Below, piece after piece: positions 35,877 to 45,311 of a stretch of DNA of 64,000 bases. Under the pieces are notes generated by a model. It was given only the letters and a program-made list of their open reading frames with translations. It was not told where the DNA came from and did not search any database. Position 1 is the stretch's first letter; each line of letters opens with the position of its first letter. The stretch covers positions 1 to 64,000 of the forward strand of contig CAZDAD010000003.1 of the NCBI GenBank assembly GCA_964503715.1, read 5' to 3'. Source of the stretch: JARIHD01 sp964503715 (GTDB taxonomy: Bacteria > Patescibacteriota > Saccharimonadia > Saccharimonadales > UBA4665). The position numbers were made by a program, and so were the translations under genes.

Positions 35877-36941
35877 CTATACCTCACTCCTAAACTGTTT
35901 CAAGAATTCGAGCTTGCCGCTCTCAAAGTGCCTAATATCTTCAATGTTATGGCGCATCATTACCAACCGTTCGATACCGCCACCCCAGGCAAAACCTGTA
36001 TATACCAATGGATCAATACCCGCCATCTTAAGAACATTGGGATTAATCATCCCGCAGCCTAGTAGCTCAATCCAGCCTGCCTGACCGCATATATGGCAGC
36101 CTTGCTTTTGGCAAAATGGACAGCTCAACGCAAATTCAAAACTCGGCTCGGTAAATGGAAAATAAAATGGCTGGGTCTTAACCTCTAACTCTTGCTCGTA
36201 ATATTCTTGGAGGAATGTCTTGAGAGTGGCAATAAGGTGGCCTGCATGTATGTTCTTGTCGACATACACCCCTTCAAGCTGATAAAAGGTATGTTCATGA
36301 CGAGCATCAAGATCTTCATTGCGAAAGACGCGACCTGGTATGACTACCGCTATCGGACGACCCTCTTCCAAATTGTGAGAATACTTTTTGAGTACTCGAT
36401 TCTGCATCGTACTGGTATGAGCGGGGGCAATTAGCTGTTTGCCGTTGCTATCGGTCTCGACTGTCATGAAAGTGTCGTAATCATCTCTAGCTGGATGCCC
36501 GTCAGGAAAGTTCAAGGCCTCAAACATGTGGAAATCATCGTCAATCTGACGACTTTCTACTGCCGTAAATCCCATCCTGTAGAAGATGTCTAGAACCCTG
36601 TTCAGCTCAGTCATTAGTGGGTGAACGCTGCCGCTGTCGGTTCCCAATAGACCTGGACGGCTAGACAAATCAACATTGCAATCAAAAGGAGCAGTTACGT
36701 CAATCTCTGCCTTGGAACTGCCTGCGCCTGTATTATCGTTAGCGAGAGATTCAAGCTCAGATCTGAGCTGGTTAATCTCTTTACCAAAAGCGCCCCGTTC
36801 TTCAGCGGGCAATGTCGGTATTTCGGCAAAGAGCGCTTTGAGCTCCACAGCCCTTAGTATGTCGGACTTGTTGCTCATTTCCGCCTGGCGGGCCTTTAGC
36901 TCAGCGGCAACTTCAGCAATGCGTGAATTGTTATATTCCAT
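35877..36941 (-). CDS. pheS: Phenylalanyl-tRNA synthetase alpha subunit
   Basis: Catalytic subunit of PheRS, class II synthetase core. The 354 residues begin with a coiled coil (about 1-70) for tRNA binding, followed by HPLMTELNRVLDIFYRMGF, motif 2 (VFRNEDLDARHEHTFYQLEG), YYFPFTEPS-like FYFPFTEPSFEF, GWIELLGCGMINPNVL and motif 3 GGGIERLVMMRH. It contains a Cys cluster CPFCQKQGCHICGQ (about 271-284), which looks like a zinc site. A minus-strand TATAAT lies about 10 nt before the ATG. Confidence 0.97.
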   Translation of the reverse strand: MEYNNSRIAEVAAELKARQAEMSNKSDILRAVELKALFAEIPTLPAEERGAFGKEINQLRSELESLANDNTGAGSSKAEIDVTAPFDCNVDLSSRPGLLGTDSGSVHPLMTELNRVLDIFYRMGFTAVESRQIDDDFHMFEALNFPDGHPARDDYDTFMTVETDSNGKQLIAPAHTSTMQNRVLKKYSHNLEEGRPIAVVIPGRVFRNEDLDARHEHTFYQLEGVYVDKNIHAGHLIATLKTFLQEYYEQELEVKTQPFYFPFTEPSFEFALSCPFCQKQGCHICGQAGWIELLGCGMINPNVLKMAGIDPLVYTGFAWGGGIERLVMMRHNIEDIRHFESGKLEFLKQFRSEV

Positions 36942-36979
36942 ATCAATTTAAATTATAACCTATCTGTTAGAATAGAGTC

Positions 36980-37477
36980 ATGGCAAATTTTTCTTTTGAT
37001 GTAGTTTCCGAATACGATAAGGCCGAAATGAACAATGTTTTCGACCAAGCTCAACGTGAGATGCAAAACCGCTATGACTTCAAGGGCACGCCTGCCGCTA
37101 TTGAGTGGCTAAATAGCGACAAAACAGGCATAAAGGTAACTGGCAACGGTGATTGGCAAATTGAAGCCATACTCGATATATATCGCAAAAAATTAGCTAG
37201 CCGCGACCAATCTCAGAAAGTATTAGATACCTCAAAAGAGTTGCACGAAAATAATCTACAGGCAACCAAGGAAGTACCCTTCAAGAAAGGTCTAGACCAA
37301 GATAAGTCTAAGTCCATTACCAAGCTTCTCCGAGATGAGATGCCCAAACTAAAGGCTCAGATTCAAGGTGACACCGTAAGAATTATGAGTAGCAGCAAAG
37401 ATGACCTGCAGGCTGCCATGCAGCTACTGAGACAACAAGACTTTGACTTTCCGCTTAGCTTTACTAACTACCGCTAA
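36980..37477 (+). CDS. yajQ: YajQ-family nucleotide-binding protein
   Basis: 165-residue YajQ/UPF0234 protein of two ferredoxin-like domains; in other bacteria it binds nucleotides or cyclic di-GMP. Conserved segments are MANFSFDVVSEYDKAEMNN, YDFKGTPAAIEW, and KLLRDEMPKLKAQIQGDTVRIMSSSKDDLQAAM in outline. TAGAAT ends 6 nt before the ATG, so the transcript should be leaderless. It is divergent from pheS across a 38-nt gap. Confidence 0.93.
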   Translation: MANFSFDVVSEYDKAEMNNVFDQAQREMQNRYDFKGTPAAIEWLNSDKTGIKVTGNGDWQIEAILDIYRKKLASRDQSQKVLDTSKELHENNLQATKEVPFKKGLDQDKSKSITKLLRDEMPKLKAQIQGDTVRIMSSSKDDLQAAMQLLRQQDFDFPLSFTNYR

Positions 37478-37491
37478 GCAGTTGCCTGAGT

Positions 37492-37497
37492 TATACT
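37492..37497 (+). promoter_or_regulatory. -10 box of the GH63-like glycosidase gene
   Basis: TATACT ends 7 nt before the ATG at 37505. It lies just after the yajQ stop codon. Confidence 0.5.
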
Positions 37498-37504
37498 ATT
37501 AAGC

Positions 37505-38917
37505 ATGAGCGAAAAAGACCGCGAGACGGTCACATTCAAGCGAGAATATTCGGAGAGCCTAGAAGATTTGGCCGAGGAAGCTAAGGCAATTCTTAGACAC
37601 AACGATAAAGGTCTTTACACCATTCCCGCCGAAAATCTCTACCCCCATCAATGGCTATGGGATAGTTGTTTCATAGCAATTGGTCAAAGGCACTACGATG
37701 TAGAGCGAGCCAAAATGGAAGTCCTAAGCCTGCTGCGAGGCCAATGGGCCAACGGTATGGTCCCACACATTATTTTTTCACCCGATGAAAAATATGCTCG
37801 TGACCGAGAAGCATGGCGCAGTTGGGTCAATCCCAACTCTCCTGACGATGTTGTTACCAGTGGCATCACTCAACCGCCGCTACTGGCTGAGGCCGTAGTC
37901 AGAATTGGCGAAAAGCTCACAATATCAGAACGGCGAACTTGGTACAACGAGGTCTTTAGTAATCTAGTAGCACACCACCAGTGGCTATATAACGAACGCG
38001 ACCCGCACGGCGAGGGCCTTATATTGCAGATTCACCCCTGGGAAACAGGCCTGGACAACACCCCACCGTGGATGAAAGAGCTGCATGACCACTTACTGCC
38101 CTGGTGGATTACGGGCATCAAGAAACTAAGGCTCGAGAAAGCCGTGGGCTGGTTCCGCCGTGATACACGTTTTGTGCCCGCCGAGCAGCGCTTTTCGAAC
38201 GTTGACGCACTGGCCCTATATGATACCCAAAGGCGCCTCAGACGCAAAGAGTACAATATAGACAGAATACTCAATCACTCGCTGTTCACTATAGAAGATT
38301 TGGCGTTCAACTCAGTCTTTATTCGCGCTAATGAACATCTTCAGGCGATTGCTAAAACTCTACGCAAAAAACTCCCTGAAGAGCTTGAAGAGCGCATGAA
38401 AAAAACTGTCCAAGTTTTTGAACAACTCTGGGATCCATATACCGAGAGCTACTATTCCCGCGACTTTACTACCTTCAAACTCATAAAAGAGCCTAGCGTA
38501 GCCTGCTTATTACCTCTCTATGCGGGCCACATAACTAAAGAACGAGCTGCTAAGTTAGTCAAGAAAATTGAGAACGAGCACATGTTCGGGCCTGCCTATC
38601 CAATCCCAAGTGTACCGCTTAACTCGATGTGGTTTGACCCGTTGCGTTACTGGCAAGGCCCAACATGGCTTAACACCAACTGGCTAATCGCTGACGGTTT
38701 ATCAAGATATGGATACACTGAGCATGCGGAGGCCATTAGAGAAGTTTCGCTTGAGCTTGCTCGCAATGATGGTCAGTTCCACGAATACTTCAACCCGCTG
38801 ACAGGTGACCCTCTCGGAGCTCCAAGGTTTAGTTGGAGTGCCGCCATAGTCCTAGATTGGATTAAACGTAACGACCACAAAAAACCTTCCCACAAAAAAG
38901 AGTCGGTCAAGTCATAG
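37505..38917 (+). CDS. GH63-like glycoside hydrolase (glucosylglycerate/mannosylglycerate hydrolase type)
   Basis: A predicted (alpha/alpha)6-barrel glycosidase of 470 residues. Family marks are LYPHQWLWDSCFIAIG near residue 43, NGMVPHIIF, SGITQPPLLAEAV, IHPWETGLDNTPPW near 177, and YWQGPTWLNTNWLIADGL near 383, the last a strong signature of the GH63/MGH group. Acidic residues in WDSCF and in HPWETGLDN are candidate catalytic positions. It has no signal peptide, so it should act on a cytoplasmic sugar or compatible solute. The substrate is inferred only from the family. Confidence 0.85.
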   Translation: MSEKDRETVTFKREYSESLEDLAEEAKAILRHNDKGLYTIPAENLYPHQWLWDSCFIAIGQRHYDVERAKMEVLSLLRGQWANGMVPHIIFSPDEKYARDREAWRSWVNPNSPDDVVTSGITQPPLLAEAVVRIGEKLTISERRTWYNEVFSNLVAHHQWLYNERDPHGEGLILQIHPWETGLDNTPPWMKELHDHLLPWWITGIKKLRLEKAVGWFRRDTRFVPAEQRFSNVDALALYDTQRRLRRKEYNIDRILNHSLFTIEDLAFNSVFIRANEHLQAIAKTLRKKLPEELEERMKKTVQVFEQLWDPYTESYYSRDFTTFKLIKEPSVACLLPLYAGHITKERAAKLVKKIENEHMFGPAYPIPSVPLNSMWFDPLRYWQGPTWLNTNWLIADGLSRYGYTEHAEAIREVSLELARNDGQFHEYFNPLTGDPLGAPRFSWSAAIVLDWIKRNDHKKPSHKKESVKS

Positions 38918-38931
38918 GTGGAGACTGAGCA

Positions 38932-40032
38932 CTAATCATCTAAGTTCGGCTTATCTATGAGCGCAACTTCAACGGCAGGCGAAGTACCTGCTATTCGGAC
39001 GACATCTTTATCGATCTTCTTTAGCTCTTTATGAGCGTTATTAAAGTGGTTTACGCTAGTACCTAGGCTACCACCAAGCTTTGTCATCAGGCCCTGATAG
39101 ATATTTATATGACGGCCCAACTCACCCACACGCTTTTGGATTTCCTTGGCCTGCTCCTCTATTTGCAAACCCCTGAGACCCTGTAAAACTGTTTGCAGAT
39201 AAGCCATAAAGGTCGTGGGACTGACTATGATGACGTTTTTCTCCCTAAAGGCATATTCTATGAGATCACGGGCCGCCACGTTGGTTGAGCCAACCTTGTT
39301 GACCAGTAAATCATAATATATAGCCTCAGAGGGAATGAACATAAAAGCGTAGTCCATAGTGCCATCATTGGGCCTAATATACTTCGACGTTTCATCGATA
39401 CGGCTCTTTAGGTCACCCTTGAAAGCCTTGGCCAATAACTCCCTAGCCGCAGGATTTTTTTCCTCAACAAGACGGTTATAATTCTCCAGGCTGAACTTGG
39501 AGTCAACAGGCAGAATCTTGCCTTTTTCGAGCAATATAACAGCATCACATATTAGGTCATGCCCAGTGTCATCTTTACCAATCTTGTGCTGCAGCTTAAA
39601 CCTGTCTGGTGGCAGAACATTCTCAAGCACTTGACTCAAATAATACTCACCGAGAACACCGCGTTGCTTAGGATTTTGTAAGACATTTTGCAGTGTTTTG
39701 AGCTCATCGGCAATGTTGACGACACGCTTATTCGTCTCGTCTAACTTGGTCAAACGCTCGGTAACATCGGTGATTAGCTTGGAACTGGTTGTGAATTGCT
39801 TCATGATCGATTCACGCATCAGTTCTTGGTTCTTGTCTAGGCGATCAGTCAACTGGCTCTGTAGGCCATCTTTGAACTTAGTAATGTCATCACTGAGCCG
39901 ATTCAAATCTTCCTTGAGCATCAGTGCTGATCCTGTGGCATCTTGGCTGGGCCTAGCCTTTGAGACTAGCCATACAATTAGGCCGAGCATCGAAACACAC
40001 AATAGCCCCAAAATAACCGTCAGAGTCTCCAT
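38932..40032 (-). CDS. rmuC: DNA recombination protein RmuC
   Basis: 366-residue RmuC family protein: an N-terminal membrane helix (about 3-23), a long coiled coil (about 30-130) and a nuclease-fold domain (GEYYLSQVLENVLPPDRF, DLICDAVILLEKGKILPVDSKFSLENY in outline, DYAFMFIPSEAIYYDLL, PTTFMAYLQTVLQGLRG). It is thought to limit DNA inversions; the mechanism is not established. TATAAT ends 8 nt before the ATG, predicting a leaderless mRNA divergent from pyrD. Confidence 0.94.
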   Translation of the reverse strand: METLTVILGLLCVSMLGLIVWLVSKARPSQDATGSALMLKEDLNRLSDDITKFKDGLQSQLTDRLDKNQELMRESIMKQFTTSSKLITDVTERLTKLDETNKRVVNIADELKTLQNVLQNPKQRGVLGEYYLSQVLENVLPPDRFKLQHKIGKDDTGHDLICDAVILLEKGKILPVDSKFSLENYNRLVEEKNPAARELLAKAFKGDLKSRIDETSKYIRPNDGTMDYAFMFIPSEAIYYDLLVNKVGSTNVAARDLIEYAFREKNVIIVSPTTFMAYLQTVLQGLRGLQIEEQAKEIQKRVGELGRHINIYQGLMTKLGGSLGTSVNHFNNAHKELKKIDKDVVRIAGTSPAVEVALIDKPNLDD

Positions 40033-40040
40033 ATACTCTG

Positions 40041-40046
40041 ATTATA
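40041..40046 (-). promoter_or_regulatory. -10 box of rmuC
   Basis: TATAAT on the minus strand ends 8 nt before the rmuC ATG, inside the short divergent region shared with pyrD. Confidence 0.55.
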
Positions 40047-40091
40047 CCAGTGAGCCGACATATGAGGTATACTAAACATAACGAGTTTAAG

Positions 40092-41231
40092 ATGTGCATA
40101 TTAGTTAGCAACCTCACCAGTCTGATATATCGCAAGATTGCTAAGCCGATTATTTTCAAGCAACACCCCGATAAAGCCCATACAGGAATGATAGTAACGG
40201 GCAGCTTCGTTCAACGAATAGCTGTTGTTAGGATAGTCCTAGATAGATTATGGTCCTACAAAAATCCCAAAGCCTTAGGACAAAACATTCATGGTATTGA
40301 GTTCAAGAACCCTGTGGGCCTTTCGGCGGGGCTAGACAAGAACTTTGAACTGATGCCCCTCATGAAGGCTGTTGGTTTCGGCTTTATGGAGGGTGGTTCA
40401 CTTACGTACAAAGAGTGCCATGGCAATCCTAAACCATGGTTCTACCGATTACCCAAACACAAATCGCTTGTAGTCCATGTTGGCCTAGCAAATCAAGGCG
40501 TTAATCATATCATCAAACGTATTAAGTCCTACCCCGAGAACCTATTCAAGGGCTTTCCGCTCAACATATCAGTTGCCAAGACCAATGAGAAAGATTGTGC
40601 TACCGACAAGGGTGCAATCGAAGATTATGTTGGTAGCTTAGAGGCCATAAAGTCCATTGGCGTAGGTAACCTAGTGACACTTAATATTTCCTGCCCCAAT
40701 ACTTACGGTGGTGAACCATTCACTACTCCAGAACGCCTCAATGAACTGCTCAAGGCCACGGACAAAGTCAAGCTCGGCCAGCCATTATTCGTTAAGATGC
40801 CTATCAACCTACCCTGGATTGAGTTCAAGGCTTTACTGACGGTTATAGCTCGCCACAAAGTCTCGGGCGTGACAATTGGTAACCTAAACAAAGACCGCAG
40901 CGTTGTGGGTAAAGACCTTAGCCCAGAGGTAAATGGCAACCTAAGTGGTAAGCCCACATTCGCACTTAGCAACCAACTAATCCGCAAAACATACCAAGAA
41001 TTTGGCAACCGCTTCACGATTATCGGTGTTGGCGGAATATTCTCGGCCGAAGACGCCTATACCAAAATTCGTCTAGGCGCCAGCTTAGTCGAACTTATAA
41101 CAGGTCTCGTTTACGAAGGCCCACAGTTAGTCGGCCAGATTAATAGAAACCTGGTTAAGCTACTAAAAGCTGACGGCTACACCAACATCCACGAGGTGAT
41201 TGGCATAGACGCCAACAAAGCCCACAAATAA
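40092..41231 (+). CDS. pyrD: Dihydroorotate dehydrogenase (class 2, quinone type)
   Basis: Flavoprotein oxidising dihydroorotate to orotate in pyrimidine synthesis. The 379 residues include an N-terminal class 2-type segment (LTSLIYRKIAKPIIFKQHPDKAH), NPVGLSAGLDKNFE, GGSLTYKECHGNPKPWFYRL, NISCPNTYGGEPF with the class 2 catalytic Ser, FVKMPINL, and TIIGVGGIFSAEDAYTKI for FMN phosphate binding. The start is uncertain: TATACT at 40068-40073 fits a start at the ATG 40092, while GTG 40050 and ATG 40062 lie upstream of that box. No other pyr gene is nearby. Confidence 0.93.
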   Translation: MCILVSNLTSLIYRKIAKPIIFKQHPDKAHTGMIVTGSFVQRIAVVRIVLDRLWSYKNPKALGQNIHGIEFKNPVGLSAGLDKNFELMPLMKAVGFGFMEGGSLTYKECHGNPKPWFYRLPKHKSLVVHVGLANQGVNHIIKRIKSYPENLFKGFPLNISVAKTNEKDCATDKGAIEDYVGSLEAIKSIGVGNLVTLNISCPNTYGGEPFTTPERLNELLKATDKVKLGQPLFVKMPINLPWIEFKALLTVIARHKVSGVTIGNLNKDRSVVGKDLSPEVNGNLSGKPTFALSNQLIRKTYQEFGNRFTIIGVGGIFSAEDAYTKIRLGASLVELITGLVYEGPQLVGQINRNLVKLLKADGYTNIHEVIGIDANKAHK

Positions 41232-41235
41232 TCAG

Positions 41236-42060
41236 CTAATCGTTAATGTCTCTAGGTTCACCACGCAAGTTTGAGGCGCGCCTGATTCGTTTGATAACAG
41301 GCTTGGTTACTTGGTGCGCTATAACGTTCACAAAACTAAGTATGAATCCAACCCCAGTCAGGACATAGATACTAGTAAACAATCTACTCAAATCATTGGT
41401 GGCGTGCAAATCTCCATAGCCTACGGTTGTCAACGAAGACACACTAAAATAAAAGGCCTCTATAATATCCCAACCCTCAACAATCATATAAAAGCCTGTA
41501 CCGACACCCAATATCAAAGCCCCCAGAACCATAAACCCACGCAGCTCGGGATCCAAGAAAATATGGAAAAATTCCCTTAGAGAACGGCTAAGCTGACCAC
41601 TGGTATTGTGGGCATGCTTGTGAGCTTTGCGAGCCATCTCCCTATCCTGTCGGCGAATATCGCTGCAAATCGGACCAGCCAGGTCACCTTTTTTCTCTAG
41701 CGCAGCAATTGCAGGGTGTCCCAGACCAAAATAGTGAGCCAATTCATGCCATATAGTATGCTTTATCTCTTTTTTGAGTTCAGCCATTGTATTGGCACGC
41801 TCAAGAAGCGGAATCTTGAACAATGTTATCTTATCTGGAGGATAGCCCGTTCGGCCTTGGCGCCTGGTCAAGGGGACCCCCTCATACAAGCCTAATAATT
41901 CCTGACCCTTGTGAAGCTTCAGCCTTTCGGATTGGCTGCGAGACGGCTGATTGTCGTAAATAAAAGCTATGTTTTGAGCAGCATAACGATGCTCTTCTGG
42001 AAGCTCGTCCAATACTTCAGACACAAGCATCGCAAACTGTCTATCACTTATTGCTAGCAT
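41236..42060 (-). CDS. Zincin metallopeptidase fused to a two-helix potassium channel
   Basis: One 274-residue polypeptide joins two domains not normally found together. Residues 1-120 match the minimal metallopeptidase family Zincin_1 (DUF1025): LDELPEEHR, LLGLYEGVPLTRR, YPPDKITLFKIPL, and the zinc site HELAHYFGLGH at 105-115 (His105, Glu106, His109, His115). After a basic linker (about 135-165), residues ~172-193 form a membrane helix, ~195-217 a pore loop with the potassium filter TVGYGD at 212-217, and ~226-248 a second membrane helix, then a short basic tail. Topology predicts a tetrameric K+ pore with four cytoplasmic protease domains. There is no internal stop or frameshift. Gating or signalling by proteolysis is inference. 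It converges on pyrD with 4 nt between stops. Confidence 0.9.
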   Translation of the reverse strand: MLAISDRQFAMLVSEVLDELPEEHRYAAQNIAFIYDNQPSRSQSERLKLHKGQELLGLYEGVPLTRRQGRTGYPPDKITLFKIPLLERANTMAELKKEIKHTIWHELAHYFGLGHPAIAALEKKGDLAGPICSDIRRQDREMARKAHKHAHNTSGQLSRSLREFFHIFLDPELRGFMVLGALILGVGTGFYMIVEGWDIIEAFYFSVSSLTTVGYGDLHATNDLSRLFTSIYVLTGVGFILSFVNVIAHQVTKPVIKRIRRASNLRGEPRDIND

Positions 42061-42078
42061 ATTAACTACTATTGTAAA

Positions 42079-43914
42079 TTAAATTTTCTTTTCGCGCTTG
42101 CGTTTTGTTGGGTCAAGTTCGCGCTTACGCAGCCGCAAATTCTTGGGCGTTACTTCAAGCAGCTCATCGTTCTCGATAAAATCCAGACACTGCTCAAGAC
42201 TCAAGATTGTAGGCGGAGTCAGCTGGACCACGCCATCGCTAGACTTACTGCGCATGTTTGTTAGATGTTTTGCCTTACAGACATTAATTTCCATATCGTC
42301 ATGACGTGTATTTAAGCCAATAATTTGACCTGCATATACCTGAAGGGCTGGGCCCACAAACAATGTACCCCTATCTTCGGCCGTTTCTAGAGAATAAGGC
42401 ATAGTTGTGCCCGTCTCGAAGGCAATCAAGACACCATTGCGAAGCTGCTGCATTGGCGCTCCAAGTGGCTGATAGCCCGTCATCAAGCTGTTCATGACAA
42501 TAGTACCCTTAGTATTGGTCATAAGTATATTGCGTAGACCCAGCAAAGCCCTGGTAGGCAATTCGTATACTAGCTTTGTCACGCCTTTAGTACTAGCAAA
42601 CTGCTCCTTAAGATTGGCACGGCGCTGGCCGAGTTCCATTTGAACAGTACCAACGTGCTCAGCTGGAACTTCTATGATTAGTTCTTCAACAGGCTCAACG
42701 ATTTGACCGTTTTCTTCGTGCGTTACTACCTGTGGGCGTCCAACTTCAAACTCATAACCTTCACGGCGCATAGTTTCAATCAAGACACTAAGATGTAGTT
42801 CACCACGCCCTGAGACCAAGAAGCCAATTCCATTATCAAGCACTCTAAGCCCAACATTGGTCTCAAGTTCCTTGGTTAGGCGTTCACCAATCTGGCGACT
42901 AGTCGTGAAGTCACCTTCTTTGCCCTTGAATGGGCTAGTGTTTGGGCCAAGATATATCTGAAGAGTCGGTGCCTCTACCTCAAGGACTGGCAGCGCTTCA
43001 GGGTTATCGCAATCCGCTATGGTCTCGCCAATTTTAGCATCAGCTACGCCTGTCAGTTGAACTATATCGCCCGCCACGCCCTGACCGACTTCAAATTTAC
43101 TAACACCGTGACTCATGTAAACTTGATCAATTTTGAACTTGGCCGTTGAGCCATCTTTCTTGCACAGCGCTACCCAATCACCAGCCTTGACATTGCCTCG
43201 ACTAATACGCCCAACTGCGTATTTACCCTTGTAGGTGTCCCAAGCCAACGCTGTCACTAACATCTGGAATGGTTTATCCATCTCCACCTTAGGGGCTGGT
43301 ATCTGATTAATTATTGCATCAAAAATGACATCGAGATTGGCGTTTTCATCGGGATTAGATGGAGGCGTGCTCCATGCCTTACCACTGCGCCCAACTGCGT
43401 AATAAACGGGGTAGTGGAGCTGATCTTCGTGAACTGCCAACTCCAGGAATAAGTCGGCCAACTCATCCTCAACTTCTTTGATGCGGCTAGCGGGCTTGTC
43501 AATTTTGTTGATAATTACAATCGGCTTAAGCTCAGCGGCCAACGCCTTGCCAAGCACAAACTTGGTCTGAGGCATCGGACCCTCTTGAGCATCCACAATC
43601 AGGATACAGCCATCTGCCATGTTAATTGTTCGCTCAACTTCCCCAGAAAAGTCCGCATGACCGGGCGTATCGATAATATTTATACGATAATCATCATGCT
43701 GCACAGCCGTAACTTTGGCAGTAATCGTTATGCCACGCTCACGCTCTTGGTCGCCACTATCCATAATCAACTCTTGGCTCATTTCGGCTTGATTATCACG
43801 AAAGGTTTTGGATTGCTTAAGAAGCCCGTCCACCAAAGTTGTCTTACCATGGTCAACGTGGGCAATTATGGCTATGTTACGAATTTTGCTAGGGTCTTGT
43901 GTTTGCTGAGTCAT
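42079..43914 (-). CDS. typA: Ribosome-associated GTPase TypA/BipA
   Basis: Translational GTPase related to EF-G and LepA, 611 residues, acting in ribosome assembly and stress adaptation. G1 is AHVDHGKTTLVDG near residue 18, switch region RGITITAK, G3 DTPGHADF, G4 NKIDKP. Domain II (ISRGNVKAGDWVAL), an EF-G-like domain (GRGELHLSVLIETMRREG) and the TypA-specific C-terminal domain follow, ending in a Lys/Arg-rich tail. Length is normal. Confidence 0.97.
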   Translation of the reverse strand: MTQQTQDPSKIRNIAIIAHVDHGKTTLVDGLLKQSKTFRDNQAEMSQELIMDSGDQERERGITITAKVTAVQHDDYRINIIDTPGHADFSGEVERTINMADGCILIVDAQEGPMPQTKFVLGKALAAELKPIVIINKIDKPASRIKEVEDELADLFLELAVHEDQLHYPVYYAVGRSGKAWSTPPSNPDENANLDVIFDAIINQIPAPKVEMDKPFQMLVTALAWDTYKGKYAVGRISRGNVKAGDWVALCKKDGSTAKFKIDQVYMSHGVSKFEVGQGVAGDIVQLTGVADAKIGETIADCDNPEALPVLEVEAPTLQIYLGPNTSPFKGKEGDFTTSRQIGERLTKELETNVGLRVLDNGIGFLVSGRGELHLSVLIETMRREGYEFEVGRPQVVTHEENGQIVEPVEELIIEVPAEHVGTVQMELGQRRANLKEQFASTKGVTKLVYELPTRALLGLRNILMTNTKGTIVMNSLMTGYQPLGAPMQQLRNGVLIAFETGTTMPYSLETAEDRGTLFVGPALQVYAGQIIGLNTRHDDMEINVCKAKHLTNMRSKSSDGVVQLTPPTILSLEQCLDFIENDELLEVTPKNLRLRKRELDPTKRKREKKI

Positions 43915-44025
43915 AGGAGTAATTACCGTCCTTCACCACGGTGAGGTTTTTGAAAAATATTAACTTTTATTATGGCATAATCTGCTTATTTTATCAATGC
44001 CTACTCCTTAAATGACGAAATTGGT

Positions 44026-44031
44026 TATACT
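44026..44031 (+). promoter_or_regulatory. -10 box of rarA
   Basis: TATACT ends 6 nt before the ATG at 44038 and directly abuts the first ATG (44032), favouring the second ATG as start. Confidence 0.5.
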
Positions 44032-44037
44032 ATGTCC

Positions 44038-45228
44038 ATGAGTATAAGGCCGTTAGCAGAGGAAATGCGCCCACAATCACTAGAAGAGGTTGTTGGCCAA
44101 TCTCATTTAGTTGACGCAGGCAAAATCATCAGACAAATTATTGAGCGCAAGCAACCTACCAGCTTAATCCTCTGGGGGCCACCAGGTAGCGGTAAAACGA
44201 CTTTAGCCAGAATCATTGCCCAAGAAGTTGGTGCCAAATTTATTGAGCTAAGCGCAGTTACCGCTGGAAAAGCCGATGTTCGTAAGGTTGTAGAAGATGC
44301 CCAGGTCAACAATCGATTAGGTGAGCAAACTATTTTGTTTGTCGATGAGATTCATCGCTTCAACAAAGCCCAGCAAGACGCCTTCCTCCCCTATGTAGAA
44401 GATGGGACTATAATCTTGGTCGGCGCAACCACTGAGAACCCAAGTTTTGAGGTTATAACTCCCCTACTGAGCCGCTCCAGAGTGCTAGTGCTAGAACCAC
44501 TTAGCAAGGAACAGATTATCGAGATACTCAAGCGAGCTGCCAAGCACAAAAAGATATCGGCCAAAAGATTACCCAAAAAGTCATTAGACATGCTGGCAGA
44601 ACTATCTGGCGGTGATGCCCGAGTAGCCCTAGGTAACTTAGAATTGGCGCTACGGCTTACGGACAAAGCTGTCACATCAGAGATAGTAACTAGTGCCGCT
44701 CAAAAAAGAGTTCCAGGTTACGATAAGGCTGGAGAGAACCACTATAACCTCATAAGTGCCTTCATAAAGTCGATGCGCGGCGGTAGCACCGAAGCAACGC
44801 TTTACTATATGGCCCGAATACTGCAGGCTGGCGAAGACCCAAAGTTCATTGCCAGAAGAATGGTTGTTTTTGCATCTGAGGATATTGGTCTAGCTGCACC
44901 CGCCGCCCTAAACTTGGCCATTAGCACCTTTCAGGCGGTCGAAAGACTCGGCATGCCCGAGTGTGAATATGCCATGTACACCTGTGCCACAGTGCTAGCA
45001 AAATCACCCAAATCCCGTGAAACTACTAATGCGATGTTCAGAGTCAAAGATATTGCCAAGGAATTCCCAGATTTGCCCGTTCCCCTACACCTAAGAAATG
45101 CAACCACCAAACTTATGAAAGATTTGGGTTACCAAAAAGACTACAAATGGGATGCGGGCTTCAAACATCAAGATGGCTTTTTGCCGCCAGAAATAGCCGA
45201 TATCAAGCTTTTTAACACCAAAAAGTAA
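44038..45228 (+). CDS. rarA: Replication-associated recombination protein A (AAA+ ATPase)
   Basis: AAA+ clamp-loader-like ATPase of the RarA/MgsA/WRNIP1 family acting at stalled replication forks. It has PLAEEMRPQSLEEVVGQ, Walker A GPPGSGKTTLARI, Walker B FVDEIHRFNKAQQDAFLP, sensor 1 GATTENPSFEV, sensor 2 GDARVALGNLE, and the C-terminal tetramerisation domain (HYNLISAFIKSMRGG, EDIGLAAPAALN). Length is 396 residues from the second ATG. Confidence 0.96.
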   Translation: MSIRPLAEEMRPQSLEEVVGQSHLVDAGKIIRQIIERKQPTSLILWGPPGSGKTTLARIIAQEVGAKFIELSAVTAGKADVRKVVEDAQVNNRLGEQTILFVDEIHRFNKAQQDAFLPYVEDGTIILVGATTENPSFEVITPLLSRSRVLVLEPLSKEQIIEILKRAAKHKKISAKRLPKKSLDMLAELSGGDARVALGNLELALRLTDKAVTSEIVTSAAQKRVPGYDKAGENHYNLISAFIKSMRGGSTEATLYYMARILQAGEDPKFIARRMVVFASEDIGLAAPAALNLAISTFQAVERLGMPECEYAMYTCATVLAKSPKSRETTNAMFRVKDIAKEFPDLPVPLHLRNATTKLMKDLGYQKDYKWDAGFKHQDGFLPPEIADIKLFNTKK

Positions 45229-45311
45229 CTAATTTATGAACAGAATTAACAGGGGTGGAGTAGGTCTAAACACTTGCAATATTCAACTCAAAGGAGTACA
45301 GTAGTCATCAC

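Noticed and set aside
41236..42060. Zincin-channel fusion as an artefact of two overlapping genes
   Set aside because: One frame runs from a normal Zincin_1 start through the pore to the tail with no stop, and no internal start with a ribosome binding site is evident before the channel part.
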